Assembly (NCBI GenBank): GCA_013215385.1
Contig: JABSOY010000010.1
Span: 186,001 to 250,000, forward strand
Reading direction: 5' to 3'
Length of the DNA stretch: 64,000 bases
From: Colwellia sp.
GTDB taxonomy: Bacteria; Pseudomonadota; Gammaproteobacteria; Enterobacterales; Alteromonadaceae
Part shown: positions 18,234 to 29,663 of the stretch, piece by piece
How the letters are laid out: each line of letters begins with the position of its first letter
Numbering within the stretch: position 1 is the stretch's first letter
The notes under the pieces: model-generated
The model's database searches: none
Told to the model about the DNA's origin: nothing
The model's input: only the letters and a program-made list of their open reading frames with translations
Made by a program: the position numbers and the translations under genes

Positions 18234-20969
18234 ATGACCGATTTGGCAAATAATGTTTCACCCGTCAATATTGAAGATGAGCTAAAAAATTCTTATCTAG
18301 ATTACGCCATGAGCGTAATTGTAGGCCGTGCGTTACCAGATGTACGAGACGGCTTAAAACCAGTGCATCGTCGCGTACTATTTGCGATGAACGTACTAGG
18401 TAATGACTTCAACAAACCATACAAAAAATCAGCTCGTGTTGTTGGTGATGTAATCGGTAAGTATCACCCGCATGGTGATACAGCAGTATACGATACAATA
18501 GTACGTATGGCGCAGCCATTTTCATTACGCTACATGTTAGTAGATGGGCAAGGTAATTTCGGTTCTGTTGATGGTGATTCCGCAGCTGCAATGCGTTATA
18601 CCGAAATCAGAATGTCAAAAATAGCCCACTCAATACTGGCTGATCTTGATAAAGAGACCGTTGATTTTGTACCTAACTATGATGGTACTGAACATATTCC
18701 TGTTGTAATGCCAACACGTATTCCTAATTTATTAGTGAATGGTACTTCTGGTATTGCTGTAGGTATGGCAACGAACATACCTCCGCATAATTTAACTGAA
18801 GTGATTAACGGTTGTTTAGCGTTAATTGAAAACAGTGATTTAACCTTCGAAGAAATTTTGGAATATATACCGGGTCCTGATTTTCCGACCGCAGGTATTA
18901 TCAGTGGTCGTGCAGGTATTGACGAAGCTTACCGTACCGGCCGTGGAAAAATAAAAATTCGCGCCCGTGCTGATATCGAAGTTCACCCAACAACAGGTAA
19001 AGAAACCATTGTTGTTCATGAACTTCCGTATCAAGTCAATAAAGCTCGCCTTATTGAAAAAATGGCCGAGCTGGTAAAAGAAAAACGTCTTGAAGGTATC
19101 TCTGCACTACGTGACGAGTCTGATAAAGACGGTATGCGTATGGTGATTGAGGTTAAACGTGGCGAGGTCGGCGAAGTTATATTAAATAACTTATACAAAC
19201 TGACTCAAATGCAAGTGTCTTTTGGTTTTAATATGGTGGCGTTAACGAACGGCCAACCTAAATTATTCAATATTAAAGAAATGCTTGAAGAGTTTATTCT
19301 TCACCGCCGTGAAGTTGTTACTCGCCGTACTATCTTTGAATTACGTAAAGCACGTGAACGCGCGCATTTACTTGAAGGTTTATCAATCGCTTTAGCGAAT
19401 ATTGATCCAATTATTGAGTTAATTAAAAACTCACCAACGCCAAGCGATGCAAAAGATAAGCTGCTCGCTCGTGGTTGGGATTTGGGTAATGTTGCTGAAA
19501 TGCTTAGTGCTGCTGGTGATGATGCCGCACGTCCTGAGTGGGTTGAAGAAGGTTTTGGGATTCAAGATGGCCAATACTTCTTAACGGTACAACAAGCACA
19601 AGCGATTTTAGATCTTCGTTTACATAAGCTTACTGGCTTAGAACACGAAAAAATCTTATCAGAATACAAAGCGTTATTAGATGTAATTGCCGAGTTATTA
19701 CATATCTTAGGTTCGCCTGAGCGTTTAATGGAAATTATTCGTGAAGAGTTAGAAGCTATACGTGATGAGTTTGGTGATGAACGTCGTACTGAAATTACTA
19801 ATGCTTCGCATGACTTATCGATGGAAGATTTGATTACAGAAGAAGATGTAGTCGTGACCTTATCGCATGAAGGTTATGTTAAATACCAAATATTAAGCGA
19901 CTACCAAGCACAACGTCGTGGCGGTAAAGGTAAAGCAGCAACTAAGATGAAAGAAGAAGATTTCATTGAACGTTTATTAATTGCTAATACCCACGATACT
20001 ATTTTGTGTTTCTCAGATCGCGGTAAACTTTATTGGTTGAAAGTCTTCCAGTTACCATTAGCCAGTCGTACGGCTCGTGGACGTCCAATTGTTAATATTT
20101 TACCGCTTGAAACGGGTGAACGTATTACGGCAATTTTACCGGTACGTGAATACGAAGAAGACAAGTTTATTATCATGGCGACGGCATCAGGTACTGTGAA
20201 GAAAACAGCGCTTACTGCTTATAAAAATCAACGTGCTAATGGTATAATTGCCCTAAACTTACGTGATGACGATACCTTAATAGGTGTTGCTATTACCAAC
20301 GGTTATAATGACATCATGTTGTTCTCTGACGCGGGTAAAGTTGTTCGATTTAATGAAAAACTTCGTGATAGTGAAACAGGCTCAATCAAGTTAGATGAAG
20401 AAACGGGTGAAGAGCGCTGGGCCTTAAAACCTATCGGCCGAACGGGTACTGGTGTTCGTGGTATTAAGTTAGATGGCGACCAAAAAGTTGTTTCCTTAAT
20501 CGTGCCTCAAAACGATGGCCCAATCTTAACGATTACTGAGAATGGCTTTGGTAAACGTACGGCATTAACTGAATATCCAGCGAAAAGTCGTGCCACTAAA
20601 GGTGTTGTTTCTATTAAAGTTAGTGACCGTAATGGCCGTGTAGTTGGTGCTGTTCAAGTTGAAGACTTAGACGAAATAATGCTTATTACAGACAATGGCA
20701 CATTAGTACGTACTCGTGTTAAAGAAGTGAGTGTTATTGGTCGTAATACCCAAGGTGTTCGAATTATCCGTACAGCTGAAGATGAACATGTTGTTGCATT
20801 GCAACGTATTGATGAAATTGAAGAAGTTGAAGGTGAGGATGTTCCAGAAGGAACAGAGGAAACTTCTCCAGAGTCAGTAGAGTCATCAGAAAGTGAAGAT
20901 ACTTCAACGGAAGCGTCAACAGACGTCGAAAGTGATGATGAAGCGCTTGATGAGGGTGATAACGAATAG
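18234..20969 (+). CDS. gyrA: DNA gyrase subunit A
   Basis: 911 residues. Catalytic breakage-reunion subunit of the type IIA topoisomerase that introduces negative supercoils with GyrB. The catalytic tyrosine is in [10 protein letters not shown]. The quinolone-resistance region reads GDTAVYD: Thr at the position of E. coli Ser83, while the Asp87 equivalent is kept. Thr occurs naturally there in several gammaproteobacteria such as Pseudomonas. The GyrA box QRRGGKGK opens the C-terminal beta-pinwheel. The C-terminus is an unusually long acidic Glu/Ser/Asp tail of about 50 residues, a feature of many marine relatives. A strong terminator follows at once. Confidence 0.98.
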   Translation: MTDLANNVSPVNIEDELKNSYLDYAMSVIVGRALPDVRDGLKPVHRRVLFAMNVLGNDFNKPYKKSARVVGDVIGKYHPHGDTAVYDTIVRMAQPFSLRYMLVDGQGNFGSVDGDSAAAMRYTEIRMSKIAHSILADLDKETVDFVPNYDGTEHIPVVMPTRIPNLLVNGTSGIAVGMATNIPPHNLTEVINGCLALIENSDLTFEEILEYIPGPDFPTAGIISGRAGIDEAYRTGRGKIKIRARADIEVHPTTGKETIVVHELPYQVNKARLIEKMAELVKEKRLEGISALRDESDKDGMRMVIEVKRGEVGEVILNNLYKLTQMQVSFGFNMVALTNGQPKLFNIKEMLEEFILHRREVVTRRTIFELRKARERAHLLEGLSIALANIDPIIELIKNSPTPSDAKDKLLARGWDLGNVAEMLSAAGDDAARPEWVEEGFGIQDGQYFLTVQQAQAILDLRLHKLTGLEHEKILSEYKALLDVIAELLHILGSPERLMEIIREELEAIRDEFGDERRTEITNASHDLSMEDLITEEDVVVTLSHEGYVKYQILSDYQAQRRGGKGKAATKMKEEDFIERLLIANTHDTILCFSDRGKLYWLKVFQLPLASRTARGRPIVNILPLETGERITAILPVREYEEDKFIIMATASGTVKKTALTAYKNQRANGIIALNLRDDDTLIGVAITNGYNDIMLFSDAGKVVRFNEKLRDSETGSIKLDEETGEERWALKPIGRTGTGVRGIKLDGDQKVVSLIVPQNDGPILTITENGFGKRTALTEYPAKSRATKGVVSIKVSDRNGRVVGAVQVEDLDEIMLITDNGTLVRTRVKEVSVIGRNTQGVRIIRTAEDEHVVALQRIDEIEEVEGEDVPEGTEETSPESVESSESEDTSTEASTDVESDDEALDEGDNE

Positions 20970-20992
20970 TTATTGCTAATCATTAAATATAA

Positions 20993-21016
20993 GGGCGGTT
21001 AATTACCGCCCTTTTT
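20993..21016 (+). terminator. Rho-independent terminator of gyrA
   Basis: GGGCGGT / ACCGCCC stem with a short TAATT-type loop, followed by five T residues, 24 bases after the gyrA stop codon. Confidence 0.9.
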
Positions 21017-21163
21017 ATGTTCAGGACGAAGGGTATTAAGCAAATGTAGGAGCTTATTTGCTGTTATGTTCAGGACGAAGGGTATTAAGCAAATGCAGGA
21101 GCTTATTTGCTGTTATGTTCAGGACGAACGGTATTAAGCAAATGCAGGAGCTTATTTGCTGTT
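21017..21163. repeat. Three tandem 49-bp direct repeats after gyrA
   Basis: Units at 21017-21065, 21066-21114 and 21115-21163 differ from each other by one or two substitutions only. Each contains the inverted repeat AGCAAAT...ATTTGCT, so the array could fold into three identical small hairpins. It begins immediately after the gyrA terminator. Open frames across it look like artefacts of the periodicity. The function is unknown. Confidence 0.9.
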
Positions 21164-21265
21164 ATGCTCACATTTATGGTTATAGACCGAAAAGATCCAT
21201 CTTCGGTATGTTTATCAATAATTTCAGGTCTGATTTATTTGAATACTCAGTATAAATTTATTTCC

Positions 21266-21310
21266 ATTTGATGAGTTTTCTTATTTGAAATAAGAGAATG
21301 CTCATCAAAT
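21266..21310. repeat. Long hairpin in the serC leader region
   Basis: Outer 10-bp perfect arms ATTTGATGAG / CTCATCAAAT and an inner 8-bp perfect stem TCTTATTT / AAATAAGA, separated by a small internal mismatch. It lies 86 bases before serC and no T-run follows. It could be a leader structure or a degenerate small mobile hairpin element. Confidence 0.6.
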
Positions 21311-21395
21311 TGATGTTTCCAATATAATAATTAAAACAGTTTAAGCAAATGCATCGACAAACTTAATGAAATCTTAATAGAAGGTATTGTGTTAT

Positions 21396-22484
21396 ATGTC
21401 TCAAGTATTTAATTTTTGTGCTGGTCCTGCAATGTTACCGCAAGCGGTAATGAAAAAGGCACAAGCTGAGTTTATCAACTGGCAAGGTACGGGAAGCTCT
21501 GTGATGGAATTAAGCCATCGCAGTAAAGAATTTAAGGCGGTTGCCGCAAAAGCTGAAGCAGATTTACGTGATTTAATGTCAATTCCAGACAACTACAGCG
21601 TACTATTTTGTCATGGTGGCGGACGGGGTCAGTTTTCTGCCGTGCCCTTGAACTTATTACCTGAAGGCAAGTCTGCTGATTATATTATCTCTGGCTCATG
21701 GTCAAAGGCGGCTGCAGTGGAAGCTGAGCGTTATGGCGATATTAATCGAATAAACGTAGTCAATGACGTTGATAGCGATACTTATGTTTTACCTAGCGAA
21801 GAGTGGGGCTTAAACCCAGACGCAGCCTTTGTACATTACTGCCCTAATGAAACGGTTGATGGTATTGAAATGTTCGATATTCCTCAGACGAACGGTGTGC
21901 CATTAGTTGCCGATATGTCGTCAACAATTTTGTCCCATGAAATAGATGTAGAAAAATTTGCACTTATCTATGCAGGAGCGCAAAAAAATATTGGTCCATC
22001 AGGCTTAACAATCGTTATTGTTCGCAATGATTTACTCGGTAATGCTCAGCCAACGACACCCTCTATTATGAATTATCAGGTATTAGCCAAGAGTGATTCA
22101 ATGTATAATACGCCACCAACTTACGCTTGGTATTTAGCCGGTTTAGTTTTCGAATGGTTAAAAGAGGCGGGTGGAGTTAAAGAAATTTCGAAGGTGAATA
22201 AACAAAAAGCCGAACTTTTATACGGTTATATTGATAACAGTGAATTTTATCAAAATCATATCGAGCCAAAGTTTCGTAGTTTAATGAATGTACCCTTTTG
22301 GTTAACAGATGAAAGCTTAAACGCTGAATTTCTTGAACAAGCTGAAGCACATGGTTTAATGGCGCTTGAAGGACACCGAAATGTTGGTGGCATGCGTGCG
22401 AGTATTTATAACGCTATGCCATTATTGGGCATAGAAACACTTGTTGCATTCATGAAAGACTTTTCAGCTAAACATTGTCAATAA
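21396..22484 (+). CDS. serC: Phosphoserine aminotransferase
   Basis: About 362 residues. PLP-dependent transaminase of serine and pyridoxine biosynthesis, converting 3-phosphohydroxypyruvate and glutamate to phosphoserine and 2-oxoglutarate. The start [15 protein letters not shown] is the standard SerC N-terminus; ATG 21396 is preferred over an upstream in-frame TTG. The PLP lysine is in [12 protein letters not shown]. The C-terminal [17 protein letters not shown] segment binds substrate phosphate. It is followed by aroA, the same serC-aroA order as in E. coli, with 178 bases between them. Confidence 0.97.
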   Translation: MSQVFNFCAGPAMLPQAVMKKAQAEFINWQGTGSSVMELSHRSKEFKAVAAKAEADLRDLMSIPDNYSVLFCHGGGRGQFSAVPLNLLPEGKSADYIISGSWSKAAAVEAERYGDINRINVVNDVDSDTYVLPSEEWGLNPDAAFVHYCPNETVDGIEMFDIPQTNGVPLVADMSSTILSHEIDVEKFALIYAGAQKNIGPSGLTIVIVRNDLLGNAQPTTPSIMNYQVLAKSDSMYNTPPTYAWYLAGLVFEWLKEAGGVKEISKVNKQKAELLYGYIDNSEFYQNHIEPKFRSLMNVPFWLTDESLNAEFLEQAEAHGLMALEGHRNVGGMRASIYNAMPLLGIETLVAFMKDFSAKHCQ

Positions 22485-22662
22485 TATTAAACTAGGTTTT
22501 CTACAATCTTGTATAATGCTAGGCGTTATCGCTTAGTCATCGATAGTGTAAAACTATAAAGAGGCTATTTTTACGCACAAATAGCCAAAGTGAAATTATT
22601 CTGTTTATCAAAAGTAATATATAAATTACTGATAAAACAGAAAAGGATTTATTGGAATAAAA

Positions 22663-24006
22663 ATGTCACAAGCAAACAAAACATTAACTATCACTACAGG
22701 CCTTGCCGGAAAAGTTTCTGGAGATATCACTGTACCGGGTGACAAGTCATGTTCGCATCGCTCTATCATGTTTGGCTCATTAGCCGAAGGTACCACGCAT
22801 GTTTCTGGTTTCTTACCGGGACAAGACTGCTTGGCAACCATGAATGCGTTTAAAGCGATGGGCATAAAAATTGAAGGTCCGGATGCACAACAAAATGTTG
22901 TTATTCACGGTAAAGGTTTGCATGGTTTAACTGCACCAACGCATGCCTTAGACATTGGCAATTCAGGGACCACTATTCGACTCATGTCAGGATTGCTTGC
23001 CGGGCAGAAGTTTTCATCTGAAATGGCTGGAGATAATTCATTAAATAAACGGCCAATGAAACGTGTCGTAGACCCGTTAAAGTTAATGGGCGCAAATATT
23101 TCAGCGGCAGAAAATGGTACACCACCTGTAATTTGTCAGGGTGTGAAAGCCAATGAAACACTAACAGCTATTCATTACGATTTACCTATGGCAAGTGCGC
23201 AAGTTAAATCTTGTGTGTTATTGGCCGGTATGTACGCCAATGGTGTTACTTCAGTCACAGAGCCAGGTATTACCCGCGATCATACTGAACGCATGCTAAC
23301 CGCTTTCGGTTATCCAGTAACGGTTGAAGATACGCCGATAGGTAAAAAAGTGTCCATCGAAGGTGGACACAAATTAACGGCTTGCGATATACAAGTTCCG
23401 GGTGATATTTCCTCGGCTACTTTTTTCATGGTTGCGGGGTTAATCGCGAAAGAAGGAGAGTTAACGATTCGTAATGTTGGTATGAACCCGACGCGTATTG
23501 GTTCTATTAATATTTTGAAACAAATGAATGGTGACTTAACCGTTACTAACGAACGTATGGCTGGCGGTGAGCCGGTGGCCGATATTGTGGTCAAGTCATC
23601 TCAGTTACGCGGAATAGACATTGAAGAAAGAGATGTTCCACTTGCCATTGATGAATTCCCGGCTATATTTATTGCCGCAGCTTGTGCAAATGGCACAACG
23701 CGTTTACGTGGTGCTGAAGAATTAAGAGTTAAAGAAAGCGATCGTATTCAAGCAATGGCTGACGGACTGAAAGAATTAGATATAGATTGTACTGTTTTTG
23801 ATGATGGCATTGATATTGTTGGTGGCCAGTTAACGTCAGGCACTATTCATAGTCATGATGATCACCGTATTGCCATGTCGTTCGCGATAAGTTCATTAAG
23901 AGCATCTGGCGAAATTAAAATATTAGAGTGTGACAATGTAGCGACTTCGTTCCCTAACTTTGTCATTTTAGCAAACCAAGTAGGACTAACACTAAAGCAA
24001 GGGTAA
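22663..24006 (+). CDS. aroA: 3-phosphoshikimate 1-carboxyvinyltransferase (EPSP synthase)
   Basis: 447 residues. Sixth step of the shikimate pathway, joining shikimate-3-phosphate and PEP. Motifs include [56 protein letters not shown] and [15 protein letters not shown], plus [11 protein letters not shown]. The PEP-binding loop reads GNSGTTIR with a Gly-Thr pair where glyphosate-sensitive class I enzymes have GNAGTAMR; this variant resembles class II enzymes. It sits between serC and cmk in a conserved block. Confidence 0.95.
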   Translation: MSQANKTLTITTGLAGKVSGDITVPGDKSCSHRSIMFGSLAEGTTHVSGFLPGQDCLATMNAFKAMGIKIEGPDAQQNVVIHGKGLHGLTAPTHALDIGNSGTTIRLMSGLLAGQKFSSEMAGDNSLNKRPMKRVVDPLKLMGANISAAENGTPPVICQGVKANETLTAIHYDLPMASAQVKSCVLLAGMYANGVTSVTEPGITRDHTERMLTAFGYPVTVEDTPIGKKVSIEGGHKLTACDIQVPGDISSATFFMVAGLIAKEGELTIRNVGMNPTRIGSINILKQMNGDLTVTNERMAGGEPVADIVVKSSQLRGIDIEERDVPLAIDEFPAIFIAAACANGTTRLRGAEELRVKESDRIQAMADGLKELDIDCTVFDDGIDIVGGQLTSGTIHSHDDHRIAMSFAISSLRASGEIKILECDNVATSFPNFVILANQVGLTLKQG

Positions 24007-24052
24007 ATTAAATGACCATTTAATTTTAACTTTCTTTAGCTTAGATAAAAAT

Positions 24053-24733
24053 ATGATTGAACAAATTCCGGTAATAACCATAGATGGACCTAGTGGTGCA
24101 GGTAAGGGCACAGCAGCTCGCTTAGTTGCTGAGCAACTTGGCTGGCACTTACTTGACAGCGGAGCTATTTATCGCGTGCTTGCAGTCGCAACACAACATC
24201 ATCAGTTGTCGATTGAAGAAGAAGAACCTTTGATTCCTATTGCGGCACATTTAGATGTGCAGTTTGAAATTACAGGTGACGGAGAAGGTAAAGTAATATT
24301 AGAAGGTGAAGACGTTAGTCATACTATCCGAACCGAAGATGTGGGCGCTATTGCTTCTAAAATAGCCGCTTTCCCTCGTGTTCGAGAAGCATTACTACGT
24401 CGCCAACGTGCTTTTAAAGTAGCTCCTGGTTTAGTTGCTGATGGCCGAGATATGGGTACAGTCGTTTTTATTGATGCGCCAGTTAAAGTGTTTTTAACAG
24501 CAAGCGCAGAAGAACGTGCCCAACGTCGATTTAATCAGTTGAAAGAGAAAGGTTTTGATGTTAAAATCGGGCGCCTTTTGGATGACATACGTCAGCGTGA
24601 TGAGCGAGATCAGACCCGTGCGGTCGCTCCACTTATCCCTGCAGAAGGAGCGTTAATAGTTGATTCTACAGACCTTTCTATTGAAGAAGTGGTTGCTAAA
24701 ATCTTAACGTTTGCCAATGGCAAGTTAACGTAA
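24053..24733 (+). CDS. cmk: Cytidylate kinase
   Basis: 226 residues. Phosphorylates CMP and dCMP with ATP. P-loop [18 protein letters not shown], the LDSGAIYR substrate segment, [21 protein letters not shown] and the lid [10 protein letters not shown] followed by [13 protein letters not shown] are all present. The length and the position before rpsA match E. coli. Start ATG 24053 gives the expected N-terminus. Confidence 0.97.
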   Translation: MIEQIPVITIDGPSGAGKGTAARLVAEQLGWHLLDSGAIYRVLAVATQHHQLSIEEEEPLIPIAAHLDVQFEITGDGEGKVILEGEDVSHTIRTEDVGAIASKIAAFPRVREALLRRQRAFKVAPGLVADGRDMGTVVFIDAPVKVFLTASAEERAQRRFNQLKEKGFDVKIGRLLDDIRQRDERDQTRAVAPLIPAEGALIVDSTDLSIEEVVAKILTFANGKLT

Positions 24734-24847
24734 ACGAAGCAATAATGCTTCAACAATCACCTAACGTAAGGATGCATTAGGTTTTATTAATAACCCCATG
24801 AAACATGTATGTTAATTGGATTAAAAAACTGAGTTCATATAATCATT

Positions 24848-26509
24848 ATGACTGAAAATTTTGCACAACTTTTTGAAGAAAGTTTAAAAGAAATCGAAAC
24901 ACGCCCTGGTTCAATTATCAAGGGTACAATCGTAGCCATTAACAAAGACAATGTTATTGTTGATGCTGGCCTTAAATCTGAAAGTGTTATTGACATTAAT
25001 CAGTTTAAGAATAACGCTGGTGAAGTTGAAGTTAATGTTGGCGATGAAGTTGACGTTTCTCTTAAAGCTACAGATGATGGTTTCGGCGAAACTATTCTTT
25101 CTCGCGATGATGCTAAGCGTCATGAAGCATGGCAAGTGCTTGAGAAAGCGTACGAAGAAAAAGAAACTGTTATCGGTGTTATCAACGGTAAAGTTAAAGG
25201 TGGTTTCACGGTTGAAGTTAGCGATATTCGTGCTTTCTTACCGGGTTCATTAGTAGATGTTCGCCCAATCCGCGATACAACTCACCTTGAAGGCAAAGAA
25301 TTAGAATTTAAAGTTATTAAGCTTGATCAAAAGCGTAATAACGTTGTTGTTTCTCGTCGTGCCGTTATCGAATCTGAAAGCAGCGTAGAACGCGATGCAT
25401 TGTTAGAATCATTAGCTGAAGGCCTAGAAGTTAAAGGTATCGTTAAGAACCTTACTGACTACGGCGCATTCGTAGATTTAGGCGGCATTGATGGTTTACT
25501 ACACATTACAGATATGGCTTGGAAACGTGTTAAGCACCCAAGTGAAATCGTAAATGTTGGTGACGAAATCCAAGTTAAAGTACTTAAATTCGATCGTGAG
25601 CGTACTCGTGTATCTCTAGGTATGAAGCAGTTAGGCGAAGATCCATGGGTAGCAATTGCTAAGCGTTACCCTGAAGGCGCTAAACTTACTGGTCGTGTAA
25701 CTAACTTAACTGATTACGGTTGTTTTGTTGAAATTCAAGAAGGCGTTGAAGGTTTAGTTCACGTTTCTGAAATGGATTGGACTAACAAAAACATCCACCC
25801 ATCTAAAGTTGTTAACTTAGGTGACACTGTAGAAGTTATGGTATTAGAAATTGACGAAGAACGTCGTCGTATTTCTTTAGGCCTTAAACAGTGTATCGCT
25901 AACCCTTGGGAAGAGTTCGCTAAGAACTTCAACAAAGGCGATAAAGTATCAGGTAAGATCAAGTCAATTACTGACTTCGGTATCTTCATTGGTCTTGACG
26001 GCGGTATTGATGGTCTTGTTCACTTATCTGATATTTCATGGGCTGGCGGTGAAGAAGCTGTTCGTGAATACAAGAAAGGTGATGAAATCTCAGCTGTAGT
26101 ACTACAAGTTGACCCTGAGCGCGAACGTATTTCTTTAGGTGTTAAACAAACTGAAGATGATCCGTTTAATCAGTACCTTGCAGATACTAAGAAAGGTGCT
26201 ATTGTTACAGGTAAGGTTATTGAAGTAGATGCTAAAGGCGCTAAGATTGAATTAGCTGAAGGCGTTGAAGGATACCTACGTGTATCTGATATTTCACGTG
26301 AACGTATCGAAGATGCGTCAACTGAATTATCTGTTGGTGATAGTGTTGAAACTAAGTTTATGGGTGTGGATCGTAAGAACCGTGCTATTAGCTTATCAAT
26401 CAAAGCTAAAGACCAAGCAGACGAACGTGAAGCTATGGATAATCTAAACCAAGTTGAAGAAAGTGGTTTAAGTGCAATGGCTGCAGCGTTTAAAAACGCT
26501 AAAAACTAA
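24848..26509 (+). CDS. rpsA: 30S ribosomal protein S1
   Basis: 553 residues (E. coli 557). Binds mRNA leaders at the 30S subunit and is needed for initiation on most messages. Six S1 OB-fold repeats can be followed; repeats 3-6 show recurrent [24 protein letters not shown] blocks, each ending in RISLG- or RVSLG-type strands. The codon use is more biased (many GGT, GTT, CGT) than in neighbouring genes, as expected for a highly expressed gene. It is flanked by cmk and ihfB as in E. coli. Confidence 0.98.
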   Translation: MTENFAQLFEESLKEIETRPGSIIKGTIVAINKDNVIVDAGLKSESVIDINQFKNNAGEVEVNVGDEVDVSLKATDDGFGETILSRDDAKRHEAWQVLEKAYEEKETVIGVINGKVKGGFTVEVSDIRAFLPGSLVDVRPIRDTTHLEGKELEFKVIKLDQKRNNVVVSRRAVIESESSVERDALLESLAEGLEVKGIVKNLTDYGAFVDLGGIDGLLHITDMAWKRVKHPSEIVNVGDEIQVKVLKFDRERTRVSLGMKQLGEDPWVAIAKRYPEGAKLTGRVTNLTDYGCFVEIQEGVEGLVHVSEMDWTNKNIHPSKVVNLGDTVEVMVLEIDEERRRISLGLKQCIANPWEEFAKNFNKGDKVSGKIKSITDFGIFIGLDGGIDGLVHLSDISWAGGEEAVREYKKGDEISAVVLQVDPERERISLGVKQTEDDPFNQYLADTKKGAIVTGKVIEVDAKGAKIELAEGVEGYLRVSDISRERIEDASTELSVGDSVETKFMGVDRKNRAISLSIKAKDQADEREAMDNLNQVEESGLSAMAAAFKNAKN

Positions 26510-26618
26510 TTTAGTCACTTGAAGCTGAGAAGTGCTTGAGATATAGCATTTCTCTTTGTTTAAAATTCATTGGTGTGAAGTAGCTTATTACTTCAAACTA
26601 GTGAACACTGGAGGTCGA

Positions 26619-26906
26619 ATGACCAAGTCTGAACTTATTGAAAGATTAGCGGATAAATTAAGTCATTTATCGGCGAAAGATGTTGAACAATCTATTAAAG
26701 AGATCTTAGAAATGATGGCGCAAACCTTATCTAAAGGTGAGCGTATTGAAATTCGAGGTTTTGGTAGTTTTTCATTACATTTTCGTGCACCTCGTGTAGG
26801 ACGTAACCCTAAAACTGGCGAATCAGTTGAGTTGGCGGGAAAATACGTTCCTCATTTTAAACCTGGCAAAGAATTACGTGAAAGAGTAAATCTTTCATTA
26901 GCGTAA
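26619..26906 (+). CDS. ihfB: Integration host factor subunit beta
   Basis: 95-residue DNA-bending protein of the HU/IHF family, partner of IhfA. Start ATG 26619 is chosen because GGAGG lies just upstream and [11 protein letters not shown] is the typical IHF-beta N-terminus; longer in-frame starts are unsupported. The DNA-intercalating arm [21 protein letters not shown]-type segment with the RNPKTG proline motif is intact. A strong terminator follows. Confidence 0.96.
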   Translation: MTKSELIERLADKLSHLSAKDVEQSIKEILEMMAQTLSKGERIEIRGFGSFSLHFRAPRVGRNPKTGESVELAGKYVPHFKPGKELRERVNLSLA

Positions 26907-26922
26907 TTGATAAATTATTCAT

Positions 26923-26957
26923 AAAAAGGCATGCTATAATGGCATGCCTTTTTTTTA
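26923..26957 (+). terminator. Rho-independent terminator after ihfB
   Basis: AAAAAGGCATGC / GCATGCCTTTTT stem with a TATAATG-type loop and eight T residues. Confidence 0.9.
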
Positions 26958-26984
26958 TTTAATTTCTATCATAGGTAACTCATT

Positions 26985-27227
26985 GTGCGTGTTTATATTA
27001 CAGCGATTACGCTTTTTCTATTATTAGCGATTGCTTTTGTTTTCGGCAGCCAAAACGAACAAACGATAACGTTAAATTATCTCATTGCTCGTGCAGAGCT
27101 TTCAGTTGCTGCAGCGGTAAGTCTATTTACAACGTTAGGCTTCATACTGGGTTTATTGTTTTCATTATTATGGAAATTTGTTCGACTTATAAAACCTAAA
27201 AATCAACCTTCTAAAGAGTCAATGTAA
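26985..27227 (+). CDS. lapA: Lipopolysaccharide assembly protein A
   Basis: 80 residues from a GTG start, with two transmembrane helices (about 4-22 and 42-64) and a basic cytoplasmic tail. This is the LapA/YciS (DUF1049) family. In E. coli LapA works with LapB and the FtsH protease to set LpxC turnover and LPS supply. It is followed seven bases later by lapB. FtsH itself is encoded about 4 kb downstream in this window. Confidence 0.9.
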   Translation: MRVYITAITLFLLLAIAFVFGSQNEQTITLNYLIARAELSVAAAVSLFTTLGFILGLLFSLLWKFVRLIKPKNQPSKESM

Positions 27228-27234
27228 CGCCTTT

Positions 27235-28404
27235 ATGTTAGAACTACTTTTCTTACTACTCCCTGTTGCTATGGGGTATGGCTGGTTCATGGGACGCAAT
27301 AGCGTCAAACAAAATGATCATTCTGCCAAGCAAGCCTTATCGATTAAATATTCGACAGGTTTAAATTATTTACTGTCGAACCAACAAGATAAAGCGATTG
27401 ATTATTTGCTTGAAGCGCTTAAAGTTGAAGATGATACGGTTGAAGCACATTTTGCTATGGCCAATCTATTTCGTCGTAGAGGAGAGCTTGATCGTGCTTT
27501 AAAAGTGCATGAACACTTAGTTAGACAAAAACACCTACCATCTAAAGACAAGCAGCAAGCCGTTTATGAGCTTGGTAAAGACTTTTTCAGTGCTGGTTTA
27601 TATGACCGTGCAGAAGTTATGTTTGAAAAGCTTCTTAAATCAAAACACTTCGGTTTAAAGTCTCTTGATTATTTAATGCGTATTTATCAATCAACAAAAG
27701 ACTGGTCAAAAGGCATCAGCCATAAAAAAGCTATCGCCAAAACTAAAGATAAAAAACTCTTACATAATTTAGCTAACTTTTACTGCGAATTAGCAACGAA
27801 TGCATTGGAAGAAGATAACTTTATTGAAGTGATTGAATTACTTGAATTAGCGCTAACCTATGATGCAAACTCTTGTCGTGCGAACTGGCTACTTGCACAA
27901 ATTTATGAAAATCATCAGCAATACAATGAAGCTTGCCGATGTTATCAAGATATTTATCATCAAGATAAAGAGTTTTTCCCTGATGTTATTGATAAAATGC
28001 ATCATTGTTATCACCAATTAGATGCAGATGACGAATATTTTAGATTTATCAAAAAAGTCTATGATGAAACCGCATCATCAAGTGCATTAATTAAGTACCT
28101 TAGTCATATAGAAGATAAATATGGCAAGGTAAAAGCAAAAGAATTTATTTTATTAGCCCTTAAAAAACGTCCAACAATTAAGGGGTTTAAGCATTTTGTT
28201 AAAATGCAAATGTTGAATGCTTCAGCGCAAGATAATACTGACAATTTAGATATGATTAAGGAGTTAATTGGCTCGTATTTGAATTTAAAATCTCGTTACA
28301 GTTGCCGGACTTGTGGTTTTAATAGCAGTAAACATTACTGGGCGTGCCCATCGTGTCATGATTGGGAACAATTAAAACCCGTACGTGGGCTTGAAGGCGA
28401 ATAA
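27235..28404 (+). CDS. lapB: Lipopolysaccharide assembly protein B (TPR/rubredoxin-like)
   Basis: 389 residues. An N-terminal membrane anchor (LLFLLLPVAMGYGWFMG) is followed by tetratricopeptide repeats through about residue 340 and a C-terminal rubredoxin-like zinc ribbon with cysteines in CRTCGF and CPSCHDWE. In E. coli LapB (YciM) is the adaptor that presents LpxC to FtsH. All hallmark parts are present, and the order lapA-lapB-pyrF is conserved. Confidence 0.95.
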   Translation: MLELLFLLLPVAMGYGWFMGRNSVKQNDHSAKQALSIKYSTGLNYLLSNQQDKAIDYLLEALKVEDDTVEAHFAMANLFRRRGELDRALKVHEHLVRQKHLPSKDKQQAVYELGKDFFSAGLYDRAEVMFEKLLKSKHFGLKSLDYLMRIYQSTKDWSKGISHKKAIAKTKDKKLLHNLANFYCELATNALEEDNFIEVIELLELALTYDANSCRANWLLAQIYENHQQYNEACRCYQDIYHQDKEFFPDVIDKMHHCYHQLDADDEYFRFIKKVYDETASSSALIKYLSHIEDKYGKVKAKEFILLALKKRPTIKGFKHFVKMQMLNASAQDNTDNLDMIKELIGSYLNLKSRYSCRTCGFNSSKHYWACPSCHDWEQLKPVRGLEGE

Positions 28405-28525
28405 CCGCTTTAAGTGGGAGCTAAGTTTGCACAAACAACGTTAATTTAGTCACATAATCCCGTAAGTTTAGTGCCTAATAGGCGCGATTAAAGAATTAAA
28501 GAATTAAAGAATGAAGGAAAATAAA

Positions 28526-29221
28526 ATGAATGATGCAAGAGTAGTTGTAGCGCTCGATTTTGATAACAAGGCTGATGCTTTAGCTTTTGTTGATAAAATT
28601 CAGCCAAGTGATTGTCGCCTAAAAGTAGGCAAAGAAATGTTTACTTATTTTGGCCCTGAATTTGTAAAAGAACTTACTCTTAGAGGTTTTGATGTTTTCT
28701 TAGATTTAAAATTTCATGATATTCCTAATACGGTAGCAAAAGCCGTAACTGCCGCCGCTGAACTTGGTGTATGGATGGTCAATGTACATGCGAGTGGTGG
28801 TCGTGAAATGATGTTAAAAGCAAAACAAGCGCTAGAGGCATATGGTGATAAAGCTCCCTTGTTAATTGCAGTTACCGTTTTAACCAGCATGAGTGAAGAA
28901 GATCTACTTGGTTTAGGTATTACTAAGTCACCTGCAGAGCAGGTTACTGCATTGGCAACTTTAGCAAAAGATGCTGGCTTAGATGGTGTTGTTTGCTCTG
29001 CATGGGAAGCAGAATCCTTAAAGACTACTTTAGGCTCTGATTTTAAATTAGTTACGCCTGGAATTCGCCCTACGGGTGCTGCTAGTGATGATCAAAAACG
29101 TATCATGACACCTGAGCAAGCGATTAATGTTGGTGTCGATTACCTAGTTATTGGCAGACCTATAACCAAAGCTGAAAATCCGCAACATGTTTTACAAGCT
29201 ATTAATGAGTCGCTAATTTAA
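28526..29221 (+). CDS. pyrF: Orotidine 5'-phosphate decarboxylase
   Basis: About 231 residues. Last step of UMP synthesis. ATG 28526 is favoured because GAAGGA lies at the proper distance; an ATG 15 bases earlier overlaps that site. The catalytic Lys/Asp cluster is visible in [15 protein letters not shown]. The phosphate loop appears as TPGIRPTG and VIGRPI. It follows lapB with a 106-base spacer. Confidence 0.96.
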   Translation: MNDARVVVALDFDNKADALAFVDKIQPSDCRLKVGKEMFTYFGPEFVKELTLRGFDVFLDLKFHDIPNTVAKAVTAAAELGVWMVNVHASGGREMMLKAKQALEAYGDKAPLLIAVTVLTSMSEEDLLGLGITKSPAEQVTALATLAKDAGLDGVVCSAWEAESLKTTLGSDFKLVTPGIRPTGAASDDQKRIMTPEQAINVGVDYLVIGRPITKAENPQHVLQAINESLI

Positions 29222-29345
29222 TTTATCGCAATAAAAATCTTAGATTAATTGACAAATATCTGATCGGATCCTAAACCTATTAACGTCTCATTAATATAGT
29301 TTCACCTAATGAGACTTAATGGATAACATATAAAAGGAATCAATT

Positions 29346-29663
29346 ATGCAAAAGATATCTAAAATACTATTTTATTGTTTAATGCTTATTTTATCTTCTC
29401 TAAGCTTTGCTGATAGTGTAAAAGAAAAGAGTAGTGAAATTAATAGCCAATCTGTAGCCGATAAAGCTAATTATCGGGTTGATATAAACACTGCAGATAT
29501 AAGCACCTTATCTTTATTAAAGGGCATTGGTAAGAAAAAAGCACAAGCGATAGTGAAATATCGGGACATTAATGGGACGTTCACTTCAGTTGACGATTTG
29601 TTAAAAGTTAGCGGTATTGGCAAACAAATACTAAACATGAATAAAAAAATGTTAAGTATATAG
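29346..29663 (+). CDS. ComEA-like helix-hairpin-helix protein
   Basis: 105 residues. An N-terminal signal peptide (hydrophobic run ending SFA) is followed by a ComEA-type double helix-hairpin-helix domain, with VDINTADISTLSLLKGIGKKKA and LLKVSGIGKQIL blocks. ComEA binds incoming DNA in the periplasm during natural transformation. Short stand-alone members like this one occur in many gammaproteobacteria, and some are not linked to competence. A GGAAT ribosome-binding region precedes the ATG. Confidence 0.85.
   Translation: MQKISKILFYCLMLILSSLSFADSVKEKSSEINSQSVADKANYRVDINTADISTLSLLKGIGKKKAQAIVKYRDINGTFTSVDDLLKVSGIGKQILNMNKKMLSI

Noticed and set aside
20654-20983. 109-codon minus-strand Ser-rich frame at the end of gyrA
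   Set aside because: Antisense of the acidic GyrA tail; the Ser-rich composition is a direct consequence of the GAA/GAT codons on the other strand.
21058-21255. 65-codon open frame over the tandem repeats
   Set aside because: The frame is created by the 49-bp periodicity, has no ribosome-binding site and no recognisable protein features.
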